Of a stretch of 64,000 nt of DNA, positions 10,112 through 18,217 are shown piece after piece. Source of the DNA: Pseudorhodoferax sp. Leaf265 (GTDB taxonomy: Bacteria; Pseudomonadota; Gammaproteobacteria; Burkholderiales; Burkholderiaceae_C). The position numbers and the translations under genes are program-made. Under the pieces are notes generated by a model. The model searched no databases, had not been told where the DNA came from, and saw only the letters and a program-made list of their open reading frames with translations. The stretch lies in the NCBI RefSeq assembly GCF_001422365.1, contig NZ_LMMT01000001.1:784820-848819 (forward strand), given 5' to 3'. Position 1 is the first letter of the stretch; each line of letters begins with the position of its first letter.

Positions 10112-10642
10112 ATGCCATCCCGCCCATTCCTGCAGCTGCCCGCGCGCCTGCGCCGGTACGTGGTCGGCCTGCTGCTGGTGGCCCTGCCGCTGTACGGGCT
10201 CGGCGGCGCGCTGCTGCGCATGCTGGGGCCGGACCACCGGCACGCGGCGGTGGCCGAGGCGCCCTCCTGGTCCGACCTGGTCGGACGCCAGCTGCAGGCC
10301 CTGGTGGGGCCGGAGACCTCCCGCCTGATCGATCACCTGCGCCTGCAGGCCCGGCTGCGGCCCGCCGCATCGGGCCATGCCCATGGCACGGGTGCGCACC
10401 CGCACCACCATGGCGGCTTCGCGCGCCACCACCACGCGCCGCACGACGCCACGGTCGTCGCCACCGATGGCCATGGCGGCGCCGATGCCGCCACGGCCGG
10501 CAGCACGTTGCTGCCGCTGGCGCTGCCCACCGCACTGGCCATTCCCTCTGCACCGGCCTCGCCACTGCGCTGGCCGGACCACGGGGCATCACCCTGGCAC
10601 AGCCACGTGCCCGCCCTGCCCGAGCGCCCGCCACGCGCCTGA
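10112..10642 (+). CDS. His-rich single-pass membrane protein
   Basis: A 176-residue protein of unknown family. A positively charged N-terminus is followed by one membrane helix (YVVGLLLVALPLYGLGGALL). The soluble part has His-rich stretches: DHRH near residue 46 and, from residue ~88, HAHGTGAHPHHHGG and HHHAPHD. It lies directly after the nickel ATPase gene, so nickel binding or storage near the importer is a reasonable inference. An upstream in-frame ATG at 10070 would add 14 residues; the internal start leaves a normal membrane-anchor N-terminus. Confidence 0.65.
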   Translation: MPSRPFLQLPARLRRYVVGLLLVALPLYGLGGALLRMLGPDHRHAAVAEAPSWSDLVGRQLQALVGPETSRLIDHLRLQARLRPAASGHAHGTGAHPHHHGGFARHHHAPHDATVVATDGHGGADAATAGSTLLPLALPTALAIPSAPASPLRWPDHGASPWHSHVPALPERPPRA

Positions 10643-10820
10643 TCCTGCGGCCCGCCTGCGCGCGGGCCCCGATGGCGCACGCCTGCCGAGGCAGCGCGCG
10701 CCATCGCCTTGCCAGCGGCCCCGCGCCGCCGCAGTCCGCTGCGGCGCGCCGGGCCCCCACAAGCCAGCACCGTCCGGTGGACGTGCGCGTTCGCCGGCCG
10801 GGGCAAGGAGGACCCACACC

Positions 10821-11804
10821 ATGACGGCATCGACCGATCACGACCTCGCCGAGGCCGGGCGCCGGCTCGGCCACGACATCCACACCAGCACGCGCTGGCC
10901 ACGACTGACGGGCTGGCCCGACGCCGTCCGCGAAGGCTTCGACGCCGCGGCCCACGCGCGGCTGCCGCGCGCCACGCCCGACCGCTTCGCGCGCAAGTGG
11001 CTGCAGCTGCGCCTTTCCGCGCTGCGGCGCGGCCGCGTCGTCGACGAGGAGGTCACGCCCGCGCTGCTGTGTGCGCTGGACGTCACGCACTGCCCGGTCA
11101 CACGCGAGCCGCTGACCCACGGCGAACACCGCGACACCGACTGGTCCATCGACCGGCTCAACAACGACGCCGCCTACGCCGCCAGCAACCTGGCCGTCAT
11201 GAGCGTGCGCGCCAACCGCGCCAAGGGCGCGCGCAGCTTCGACGAGGTGCTGCTGCTGGCCGGGCTGCCGCAGGCCACGGCCGGCCTGGCGCCACGCGAG
11301 TGGCTGCGCCTGGCCGCACTGATGCTGGGCCCGGCCTTCGCCACGCGCCACGCGGCCGCGCCCGCGCTGCCACTCTGCGCACCGCTGCCCTGCCGCTCGA
11401 CCCGGCTCGCGCTGCAGCAGATCCAGCGTCTGCTGACGCTGCAGACGCAACGGCCGGACGGCAAGAACCGGCTGGTGCGCGACTTCCGCCCGGCCTGCCG
11501 GACCGAGCGCGCCATGCTGCGCCTGCGCACGCTGGCCGATGCCGTGCACGAGGGCTTGAAGCGCCTGCCGGCCGATGCCCAATGCTGGGACGTCTGGCTG
11601 CAGCCCGGCCTGATGCCGGCCCTGCAGGCCTGGCGCGACACGCTGGACGCACCAGGCTGGGCCTGCGCCGCGCAGATCGCCGGGCAACTGGCCGGCGCGC
11701 GGCGCGAAACGGCGCAGCGGCTGCAGGCCTGGCGGCTGCCGAGCCGGGGCTACCACGCCATGGCAGCGCCCGAGCGTCAACAGCGTGTCACGGACGCGCC
11801 CTAG
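10821..11804 (+). CDS. Uncharacterised protein with HNH-like motif
   Basis: A 327-residue cytoplasmic protein with no membrane segment. Residues ~93-135 contain CPVT, then DWSIDRLNNDAAYAASNLAV and ANRAKG. This order resembles the HNH/His-Me nuclease core (DR..ND..Y...NL......N..KG), although the first His of a canonical HNH is not certain. The rest is Leu/Arg-rich helix without recognisable motifs. A strong AAGGAGG site precedes the ATG. It sits inside the nickel uptake cluster, where a nuclease-like protein is not expected. Function unknown. Confidence 0.6.
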   Translation: MTASTDHDLAEAGRRLGHDIHTSTRWPRLTGWPDAVREGFDAAAHARLPRATPDRFARKWLQLRLSALRRGRVVDEEVTPALLCALDVTHCPVTREPLTHGEHRDTDWSIDRLNNDAAYAASNLAVMSVRANRAKGARSFDEVLLLAGLPQATAGLAPREWLRLAALMLGPAFATRHAAAPALPLCAPLPCRSTRLALQQIQRLLTLQTQRPDGKNRLVRDFRPACRTERAMLRLRTLADAVHEGLKRLPADAQCWDVWLQPGLMPALQAWRDTLDAPGWACAAQIAGQLAGARRETAQRLQAWRLPSRGYHAMAAPERQQRVTDAP

Positions 11805-11834
11805 AGTCCGCCGGTTCTTTTGTTGCTGACGACC

Positions 11835-12422
11835 ATGCCCTCGATTGCCCGCGCCCTGTTCTGCCTGCTGACCGCGTTCGCCGCGCTGCCCGCCTTCGCC
11901 CACTCGACCGAGCACATGGGCGGCGGCTTCGTCGCTGGCTTCATGCACCCGCTGCTGGGGCCGGACCATGTGGTCGCGATGGTGGCCGTGGGCCTGTGGG
12001 GCGCGTTCCTGGGCGCGCCGGCGCTGTGGGTGCTGCCCGTGGTGTTCCCGCTGGTGATGGCCATGGGCGGCGTGCTGGGCGTGCTGGGCATCCCGCTGCC
12101 CGGCGTGGAGGTGGGCATCGCGCTGTCGGCCGTGCTGCTGGGCGGCATGGTCGCCTTCGCGGTGCGCCCGCCGCTGTGGGTGGCCGGCCTGCTGGTCGCC
12201 GTGTTCGCGGTGTTCCACGGCCATGCACATGGCACCGAACTGCCGCACGAGAGCAGCCCGCTGGTCTACAGCCTGGGCTTCGTCGTCGCCACCGGCATGC
12301 TGCACCTGGCCGGCATCGGCTTCGGCGCGCTCGTGCAGTCGCCGGCCGGCCGCGTCGCCGTGCGCGCCGCGGGCGGCGCGATCTCGGTGGTCGGCCTGTT
12401 CTTCCTGCAAGGCGCCATGTGA
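11835..12422 (+). CDS. hupE: HupE/UreJ family nickel permease
   Basis: A 195-residue polytopic protein of the HupE/UreJ family, secondary nickel permeases often linked to hydrogenase or urease genes. After a signal-like N-terminus (cut near PAFA) comes HSTEHMGGGFVAGFMHPLLGPDHVVAMVAVG, with the family motif HPLLGxDH. A second His-rich loop, FHGHAHG, lies in the middle. The HX5DH-type spacing is the known nickel-transport signature. Its stop overlaps the GTG of the next hupE-like gene. Confidence 0.88.
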   Translation: MPSIARALFCLLTAFAALPAFAHSTEHMGGGFVAGFMHPLLGPDHVVAMVAVGLWGAFLGAPALWVLPVVFPLVMAMGGVLGVLGIPLPGVEVGIALSAVLLGGMVAFAVRPPLWVAGLLVAVFAVFHGHAHGTELPHESSPLVYSLGFVVATGMLHLAGIGFGALVQSPAGRVAVRAAGGAISVVGLFFLQGAM

Positions 12423-13021
12423 GCTGGCGCCGTGTTGCGCGGCCTGCCTTCGTGGCGGCCGCGGCCGGCTCGGCCAGCGCCGCCTGGGCGCATGGCGAGA
12501 TCAAGGGCGTGGGCGCGTTCTACAGCGGCGTGCTGCACCCCTTCATCAGTCCGGCCCACCTGATCGCGCTGGTCGCGCTGGGCCTGCTGTTCGGCCAGCG
12601 CGGCGTGCTGGCCAGCCGCCAGGCCATGGGCGCGCTGGTGGCCGCGTTGGCAGGGGGCCTGTGGCTGAGCCTGCGGTTGCAACTGCCCGAGCCCGACCCG
12701 CTGCTGCTGGCCCTGGGCATCCTGCTGGGCCTGAGCGTGGTGCTGGCCCGCTCCTGGCCCCTCTGGGCTCTGGTGCCGCTGTCGGCCCTGGTCGGCTTGG
12801 CCGTGGGCCTGGGCTCCGCGCCCGATGGCATGGCGCCTGGGCAACGCACCGCGGCGCTGGTCGGCACCTTCGTCGGCGCCACGCTCTGCACGGCCTGCCT
12901 GGCCGGGGCCGTGCACCCGCTGCACAAGCCCTGGGCGCGGGTCGGCGTGCGCGTGCTGGCGTCCTGGCTCAGCGCCAGTGCGCTGCTAGTGCTGACGCTG
13001 GCGTTCGCCCGCCCGGCCTGA
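12419..13021 (+). CDS. Second HupE/UreJ-like permease, overlapping the first
   Basis: A 200-residue membrane protein starting with GTG inside the end of the preceding gene (GTGA overlap), so translation is probably coupled. The N-terminus ends in a cleavable-looking AAWAHG, followed by FYSGVLHPFISPAHLIALVALG. Here the family motif is HPFISPAH: the Asp of the usual HPxxGxDH is replaced by Ala. About six helices. It may form a heteromer with the first permease (inference), or have a different specificity. Confidence 0.8.
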   Translation: MSWRRVARPAFVAAAAGSASAAWAHGEIKGVGAFYSGVLHPFISPAHLIALVALGLLFGQRGVLASRQAMGALVAALAGGLWLSLRLQLPEPDPLLLALGILLGLSVVLARSWPLWALVPLSALVGLAVGLGSAPDGMAPGQRTAALVGTFVGATLCTACLAGAVHPLHKPWARVGVRVLASWLSASALLVLTLAFARPA

Positions 13022-13110
13022 CGCATTCCCCGGCCGCTGTCACAAGGCCGTCGAACACCTGCGTTACAAACGGGTGTAGGAAAATTTTCAAATTCTTCTC
13101 ACACCACGCC

Positions 13111-15144
13111 ATGCGCTCCATTGCTTCCCGCCGACGCCGCGCCCCGGCTGTCTACGCCCTCCTCGCCGCACTGTCGCAGCACGCCGCCGCCCAGTCGCCC
13201 GCGCCCGACGCGGCGCCCCAGTTGCGCGCCGTGGACGTCAAGGGCGAGACGCTGCGGGCCGCCGCGGCTTCGTACTCCACGACGACGCTGGAGGCCGAGG
13301 AGATCCAGCAGCAGCACGTGAGCCAGACGCAGGACCTGTTCCGCCACGTGCCCGGCATGCACGTGCAGAACTACCAGCTCTCGGGCGTGGCCGACACCAT
13401 CGTGCTGCGCGGCTTCGGCGGCGGTGGCCATGGCGGCGACCTGGGCGTGGTGCTGGACGGCATTCCACTCAACGAAGCCATGTCGCACGCCGATGGCTAC
13501 GTGGACTTCAACGTCATCGTGCCGCTGGAGATCGAGCGGCTGCGCGTGTTCCGCGGCCCGGTGTCCGCGCTGTACGGCAACTTCAACCGTGCCGGCCTGG
13601 TGGCCGTGGAGACGCGCAAACGCGGTGCCTACAAGGACCTGGACTTGAGCGTCGGCTCGCATGGCAGCGTGGACGTGCAGGCCGCGCTGGGCCGACGCAT
13701 CCGCGACGGCGAGTACCTCAACCTGGCCGCCCAGCACCACCGCACGGACGGCTTTCGCGCGCAGTCGCAATCGGAGCGCACCACCCTCGCGGGCCGCTGG
13801 ACCAAGGCCGTCACGCCGGACCTGGAGATCGCGCTGTCGGCCCGGCTGCACCAGGCCGACGGCGACAACCCCGGCTACGTGACCGCGGCGCAGTTCGCGG
13901 GCGACCCCTATGGCAAGGACCCGCGCGCCATGAACGATGGCGCCAAGAAGCACTTCGGCACCGTGCGCGCCGATGTCAACTACCAGATCGCGCCCGACCT
14001 CAAGCTGCTGAGCTTCGCCTACGCGACGCGCCAGGACTTCACGCGCTGGTTCAGCCGCCCGGCCAACGCCACCACCTGGCGCCAGCGCGAGGAGAACTAC
14101 GACCGCGACGTGTTCGGTGCCGGCACCAGCCTGAACGGCCGCGCGCAGACAGCCTGGTCGCCGCTGAACTGGGTGCTGGGCGTGGAGACCTTCCGCGAGA
14201 GCACCGACTACCAGTACTTCGACGACCTGGCCCAGCGCGCGCGCACGGCAGGCGCCATCAACGACCGCCGCTCCAGGCTCAACAGCCTGTCGGCCTTCAC
14301 CGAAATCGAGGCGCCCGTGCACCGGCTGTTCAAGCCCTCCCTCGGCCTGCGCTGGGACCGCTTCAGCGGCGACTGCAGCAGGAACGGACCGGAGACGGGC
14401 GGCGACCCCTGCGGCCCGCTGAACAAGGTCACGCACACCAGCCCCAAGCTCGGCGTGCGTTCCGACGTCTTCCCCGAACTGGAGCTGCGGGCCAGCTGGG
14501 CCGAGGGCTTCGCGCTGCCCAACACCTTCGCCAAGTACGCACTGGGCGCGGCCGACCTGGACCCCAACGTGTTCCGCCAGACCGAGGTCGGCATGCAGTG
14601 GAAGCCGCGGCCCGGCATCTCGCTCGACGTGGCGGCCTACCGGCTGACCTCCTCGGACGAGATCCGCACCGTCGCACCGGGGGTCTACGAGAACGACGGC
14701 GAAACCAGGCGCACCGGCGTTGAAATCAGCGCGCTGTGGGCCGTGCGCCGCGACCTGGACCTGTCGCTGACCTATGGCAGCGCCAACGCCGAGGTGACGG
14801 CCAGCGCCAACCCCGCGCTGGTCGGCAAGCGCGTGGCCGCCGTGCCGCGCCATACCACCACCGCCTCGGCCGCCTGGTCACCGCTGGCCAACTGGACCGG
14901 CACCGTGACCTGGCGCCGCGTGGGCAGCTACGCCGTCAACGCCGACAACAGCATCGGCTACGGCGGCTACAACACCGTGGACCTGGGCCTCACCTGGCGC
15001 GCCCAGCCCTACCAGGTCTACGCCACCGTGGCCAACGTGACCGACAAGGTCTACGCCAGCACGGCCTCCCTCATCGGCGGCCAGCAGCTCTTCGCGCCTG
15101 GCGCGCCGCGCACGCTCAAGGTCGGCGTGCAGATGCAGTTCTGA
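13111..15144 (+). CDS. TonB-dependent outer membrane receptor (probable nickel/cobalt uptake)
   Basis: A 677-residue outer-membrane receptor with signal peptide (cut near HAAAQ), an N-terminal plug domain (residues ~35-170, with DLFRHVPGMHVQNYQ, VLRGFGG and the RGPVSALYGN motif) and a C-terminal 22-strand barrel ending in the aromatic LKVGVQMQF. It depends on TonB-ExbBD, which are not in this window. Location between HupE/UreJ genes and DUF4198 suggests it carries nickel or cobalt chelates across the outer membrane. That substrate is inferred from context only. Confidence 0.88.
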   Translation: MRSIASRRRRAPAVYALLAALSQHAAAQSPAPDAAPQLRAVDVKGETLRAAAASYSTTTLEAEEIQQQHVSQTQDLFRHVPGMHVQNYQLSGVADTIVLRGFGGGGHGGDLGVVLDGIPLNEAMSHADGYVDFNVIVPLEIERLRVFRGPVSALYGNFNRAGLVAVETRKRGAYKDLDLSVGSHGSVDVQAALGRRIRDGEYLNLAAQHHRTDGFRAQSQSERTTLAGRWTKAVTPDLEIALSARLHQADGDNPGYVTAAQFAGDPYGKDPRAMNDGAKKHFGTVRADVNYQIAPDLKLLSFAYATRQDFTRWFSRPANATTWRQREENYDRDVFGAGTSLNGRAQTAWSPLNWVLGVETFRESTDYQYFDDLAQRARTAGAINDRRSRLNSLSAFTEIEAPVHRLFKPSLGLRWDRFSGDCSRNGPETGGDPCGPLNKVTHTSPKLGVRSDVFPELELRASWAEGFALPNTFAKYALGAADLDPNVFRQTEVGMQWKPRPGISLDVAAYRLTSSDEIRTVAPGVYENDGETRRTGVEISALWAVRRDLDLSLTYGSANAEVTASANPALVGKRVAAVPRHTTTASAAWSPLANWTGTVTWRRVGSYAVNADNSIGYGGYNTVDLGLTWRAQPYQVYATVANVTDKVYASTASLIGGQQLFAPGAPRTLKVGVQMQF

Positions 15145-15163
15145 CTCCACAGGAAAAAGCGAC

Positions 15164-15868
15164 ATGACACCGATCCGATCCATCTTCGCCATCACTGCCA
15201 TGGCCCTCTGCATGGGCGCCGCCCAGGCCCACAACGTCTGGCTGGTGCCCGACGCCCAGGGCGCCTATCTGGTGCAGTTCGGCGGCCACGAAGGCAAGCT
15301 CGAGGCGTTCGACAGTGGCAAGCTCAGGTCCGTGACGGCCTACGACCGCCGTGGCCGCAAGATCGGCGTGGCGACCCAGGCCGCCACCGATGGCGTGCGC
15401 GTCAAGCCCGAGCGCGAGCCGGCCATGCTGGCGGCCGAGTTCGACAACGGCTTCTTCAGCAAGACCGAAGGCGCGCCCATGGTCAACAAGCCCATGGACC
15501 AGAACCCCGGCGCCACGAGCGGCGTGCACGCCATGAAGTTCCACAAGACGGTGCTGCAGTGGGGCCTCATCGCGCGCAAGGAGCTGGGCCAGGCCTTCGA
15601 GATCGTCGGCACCCAATCGCAGGATCCGCAGGCCGGCAAGCCGATGCAGGTGAAGGTGCTCAAGGACGGCAAGCCCATCGCCGGCGTGCGCCTGTCCATC
15701 GGCGAGGACGGCCCGCCCGTCACGAGCGCGGCCGATGGCACGGCCACGGTCACGCCGGTAGAAGGCCGCAACCAGCTGCTGGCGATCATCCGCATGCCGG
15801 TGCAGGGCAACCCCAAGACCACGCAGCTGAGCTACGAGTACCTGTTCGCGTTCCAGACGCACGACTAG
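15164..15868 (+). CDS. DUF4198 periplasmic protein
   Basis: A 234-residue secreted protein with a signal peptide ending at GAAQA; the mature protein starts HNVWLVPD, with a His at the new N-terminus as in the nikK product. It shares the DUF4198 architecture (GHEGK after the first strand and a C-terminal carbohydrate-binding-like domain with GKPIAGVRLSI). It lies 19 bases behind the TonB receptor with an AGGAAAAA site. It probably acts as a periplasmic metal-binding partner of the receptor (inference). Confidence 0.82.
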   Translation: MTPIRSIFAITAMALCMGAAQAHNVWLVPDAQGAYLVQFGGHEGKLEAFDSGKLRSVTAYDRRGRKIGVATQAATDGVRVKPEREPAMLAAEFDNGFFSKTEGAPMVNKPMDQNPGATSGVHAMKFHKTVLQWGLIARKELGQAFEIVGTQSQDPQAGKPMQVKVLKDGKPIAGVRLSIGEDGPPVTSAADGTATVTPVEGRNQLLAIIRMPVQGNPKTTQLSYEYLFAFQTHD

Positions 15869-15889
15869 GCTGCACCGGCGCGGCTCCGT

Positions 15890-16065
15890 CAGTTGCTCGT
15901 GCCCCTCCACGATGGTCAGGAAGTGGTTGCCAGCCAGCTGGCCCATGCGGCTGGAGAAGCTGCAGGCTCCGTAGGCGAGGATGATCTCTGTCTCGCTGTA
16001 GCCGCCCGGATGGAACAGGATGTCCCCCTTGGACGGATGGCTGGTGTGGTTCTCGAAGCCCACCG
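15890..16065 (-). pseudogene. DUF3830-like C-terminal fragment (part of a composite remnant)
   Basis: The frame reads VGFENHTSHPSKGDILFHPGG, YSETEIILAYG and VGQLAGNHFLTI-like MGQLAGNHFLTI, matching the C-terminal third of DUF3830 proteins (small cyclophilin-like proteins found in amide/hydantoin catabolic operons). There is no start of its own, and the frame runs on without a stop into the antisense of the neighbouring DUF4198 gene. It is fused in frame to a dihydroorotase-like fragment. Recognition rests on remembered family signatures. Confidence 0.6.
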
Positions 16066-16072
16066 GCGTGCT

Positions 16073-16183
16073 TTCGCGCGTCTTCTCCTCGGGGGTGTGC
16101 GGTGCATGGCCGGTGGCGATCATGTCCAACGTGCCGTCCGTCAGCGCGTCCCACAGCGGCTGGTTGTGGCGCGCCTCGCGGGC
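16073..16183 (-). pseudogene. Dihydroorotase-like internal fragment lacking the catalytic Asp
   Basis: The frame gives REARHNQPLWDALTDGTLDM followed by IATGHAPHTPEEK. Cyclic amidohydrolases of the dihydroorotase/allantoinase group have ATDHAPH here; the catalytic Asp is Gly in this copy. No initiating region or metal-binding N-terminal half exists upstream, because the neighbouring hupE-like gene ends about 100 bases away. The fragment joins the DUF3830 piece in the same frame, which suggests an internal deletion in an old two-gene operon. Confidence 0.65.
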
Positions 16184-16286
16184 CTGCGCGGCCGCGCAGG
16201 CCGGGCCAGCTATGCCACCTCCGTCTGGTGTGAGCGCCGCGCGGGCGGCACGGCCGGCCCGCGGACGCCGCCCGTACCTGCGGCGC

Positions 16287-17243
16287 TCAGGTCAGGATCG
16301 CCCAGATCCGCCCGCTGGCCCAGTACATCGCAACGCTCCCGATCCCATACAGCGCAGGCACACGCGCCTTCGCGAAGCTGGGCCAGGGCGCCAGCGTCTT
16401 GACCAGCACCCAGGCCAGCAGCACCACGGCCAGCTGGCCGATCTCCACGCCCAGGTTGAAGGTCAGCAGCGCGATCGGCAGATGGTTCTCGGGCATGCCG
16501 ATCTGCTGGAGCGCGCCCGCGAAACCCAGCCCGTGCACGAGGCCGAACAGGAAGGCCACCAGCGCCGGCCAGCGCCGCGACAGCGTGGCCTCCTTGCCCA
16601 GCGCCTCGCCGGCCACCAGCATGATGGACAGCGCGATGGTCGCCTCCACCGGCGGCGGCCGCAGCACCAGCAGGCCGAACGCCGAGAGCGCCAGCGTGAT
16701 GCTGTGCGCGGCCGTGAAGGCCGTGATGGTCCACACCAGCCGGCGGTTGAAGCCGACCAGGAACAGCAGGCTGACCACGAACAGCAGGTGGTCGGTGCCG
16801 GTCAGGATGTGCTCGATGCCCAGCACGGTGTAGGCCGAGGCGATCTCGCCCACGCCGCGCTGGTCGTCTGCCGCGCCGAACAGGTGCACCGAGGGCTGGG
16901 CCGTGGTCAGCGTGTAGACGCGCGTCTGCCCGTCCAGCCAGCGGATCTTGACGATGGCCACCGAGTAGCCCTTGCCCACGCCATCGACCTGCAGCACGCC
17001 CGACAAGCCGTTCGGGCCGCAGTGCAGCAGCGGCGGCTCGGCCGTGCAGCCGGCCGGCCAGATGGGGTTGAGGTCGCGCTGGGTGGCGCGCTCGCGCGCG
17101 GTCCACTGCCAGGTGAATTCGCCGCGCGAGGTCTCGCGCATCTCCATCTCGGCGATGGTCAGTTCGTGCGCCGACACGGCGCCCGCGCCCATCACCAGCA
17201 GCATGGCGGCGAAGAGCCGCCGCAACAACATGGCCACGTTCAT
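16287..17243 (-). CDS. HupE/UreJ-type membrane protein (long form)
   Basis: A 318-residue protein with signal peptide (cut near AVSAHE), an extracytoplasmic domain of ~130 residues and six or seven C-terminal helices. The motif LGIEHILTGTDHLLFVVSLL (residue ~155) is the HX5DH-type signature of the HupE/UreJ_2 subfamily, and HGLGFAGAL follows later. These proteins are linked to metal uptake. Its ATG overlaps the stop of the upstream PpiC-like gene by four bases (ATGA), so the two are one transcription and translation unit. Confidence 0.83.
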   Translation of the reverse strand: MNVAMLLRRLFAAMLLVMGAGAVSAHELTIAEMEMRETSRGEFTWQWTARERATQRDLNPIWPAGCTAEPPLLHCGPNGLSGVLQVDGVGKGYSVAIVKIRWLDGQTRVYTLTTAQPSVHLFGAADDQRGVGEIASAYTVLGIEHILTGTDHLLFVVSLLFLVGFNRRLVWTITAFTAAHSITLALSAFGLLVLRPPPVEATIALSIMLVAGEALGKEATLSRRWPALVAFLFGLVHGLGFAGALQQIGMPENHLPIALLTFNLGVEIGQLAVVLLAWVLVKTLAPWPSFAKARVPALYGIGSVAMYWASGRIWAILT

Positions 17244-18103
17244 TTGCCCGCCTCGGCCTCGATGCGCACGGTGTACTTCTCGGCCAGGGTGCGCACGGCG
17301 GCGGTGCGCTGCTCGGCCATGACCTGGTCGGTCCAGTCCTGCAGCACGATGCCGCGCAGCACCGCGAAGTCGGCAGGTCTGGCGGCGGACACGGCGTCCA
17401 GCTGGATCACGCGCCAGCCGTCCTTGGCCGGCAGCGCGTGCCACTGGCCGGGCTGGGCACCCTCCACCGCCTTGGCGAAGGGCTCGCCATAGCTCTGCAC
17501 CAGGTTGGCATGCGGCCGGCCCTTGAACACGCGCAGGCCGGCGCCGATCTCGCCCGGCACGCCGGAGTTCAGCCGCGTGGCCAGTTCGCTGGCCGCCGCT
17601 TCGGTCATGTCGCCGGAGATCACCGCCTCGCGGAAGTCGAAGCGCGCCGGCTCGTCGTACTTGGCGCGGTGTTTCTCGAACCAGGCCCGCAGCAGCGCGT
17701 CGTCGTAGGGCGGCAGCTTGTTGTCGGACTCCAGCACGCTGAGCGCCTTGAAGATCACGCGCTCGCGGATCGCGTTGTCGCCCCGGTCGACCTGCATCGC
17801 CAGGCCCTCGCGGTAGAGCACCTCGTTGTCCAGCCACGTGCGGCGCAGCGCAGCCAGTTCCTCCGTGGTCGGCGGGCGGCCGCGCGAGGCCTTGAACAGC
17901 TCGCGCGCCTCGTCGTCGACGTCCTGCGTCAGCACGATGGTGCGCGGATCCTCGGCGCGGCCGACGATGACATGGTCGACCGCGAACAGCAGGCCGCCGA
18001 GAAGCACGAAGTGCAGCAGGGGCTCGCGCCACCAGCGCGGTCGGGGCGCGTCCGCGCCCGCGGGGATGGTCTTGGCGGCACGGTTCGGTTTGGGGGAAGA
18101 CAT
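17240..18103 (-). CDS. PpiC-like peptidyl-prolyl isomerase, membrane-anchored
   Basis: A 287-residue protein with one N-terminal membrane helix (LLHFVLLGGLLFAVDHVIVG) and a periplasmic region similar to parvulin/SurA-type foldases, including the chaperone-like helices (EELAALRRTWLDNEVLYREG) and a C-terminal parvulin-like domain (GWHALPAKDGWRVIQL). It is translationally coupled to the HupE/UreJ-type gene. This pair occurs together in several proteobacteria, suggesting that the foldase helps assemble that protein (inference). ATG chosen at MSSPKPN; a longer frame upstream starts without a good site. Confidence 0.78.
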   Translation of the reverse strand: MSSPKPNRAAKTIPAGADAPRPRWWREPLLHFVLLGGLLFAVDHVIVGRAEDPRTIVLTQDVDDEARELFKASRGRPPTTEELAALRRTWLDNEVLYREGLAMQVDRGDNAIRERVIFKALSVLESDNKLPPYDDALLRAWFEKHRAKYDEPARFDFREAVISGDMTEAAASELATRLNSGVPGEIGAGLRVFKGRPHANLVQSYGEPFAKAVEGAQPGQWHALPAKDGWRVIQLDAVSAARPADFAVLRGIVLQDWTDQVMAEQRTAAVRTLAEKYTVRIEAEAGK

Positions 18104-18157
18104 GGCGATCACTCGGAAATTCGGATGCGGGCGGCCCTGGCCGCCCGGCACGGCAAA

Positions 18158-18185
18158 GCGCCGCGCAGCCGAAGCTGCGCGGCGC
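18158..18185 (-). terminator. Hairpin terminator after the DUF3604 gene
   Basis: A perfect 12-bp stem (GCGCCGCGCAGC with its complement) closed by a TTCG tetraloop in the minus-strand transcript, followed by TTT. It lies 32 bases past the stop of the DUF3604 gene. The short T run makes it imperfect, but the UUCG loop is unusually stable. Confidence 0.7.
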
Positions 18186-18217
18186 CTGCGGACTACAGGG
18201 ACTGGTTCAGGCCCTCT

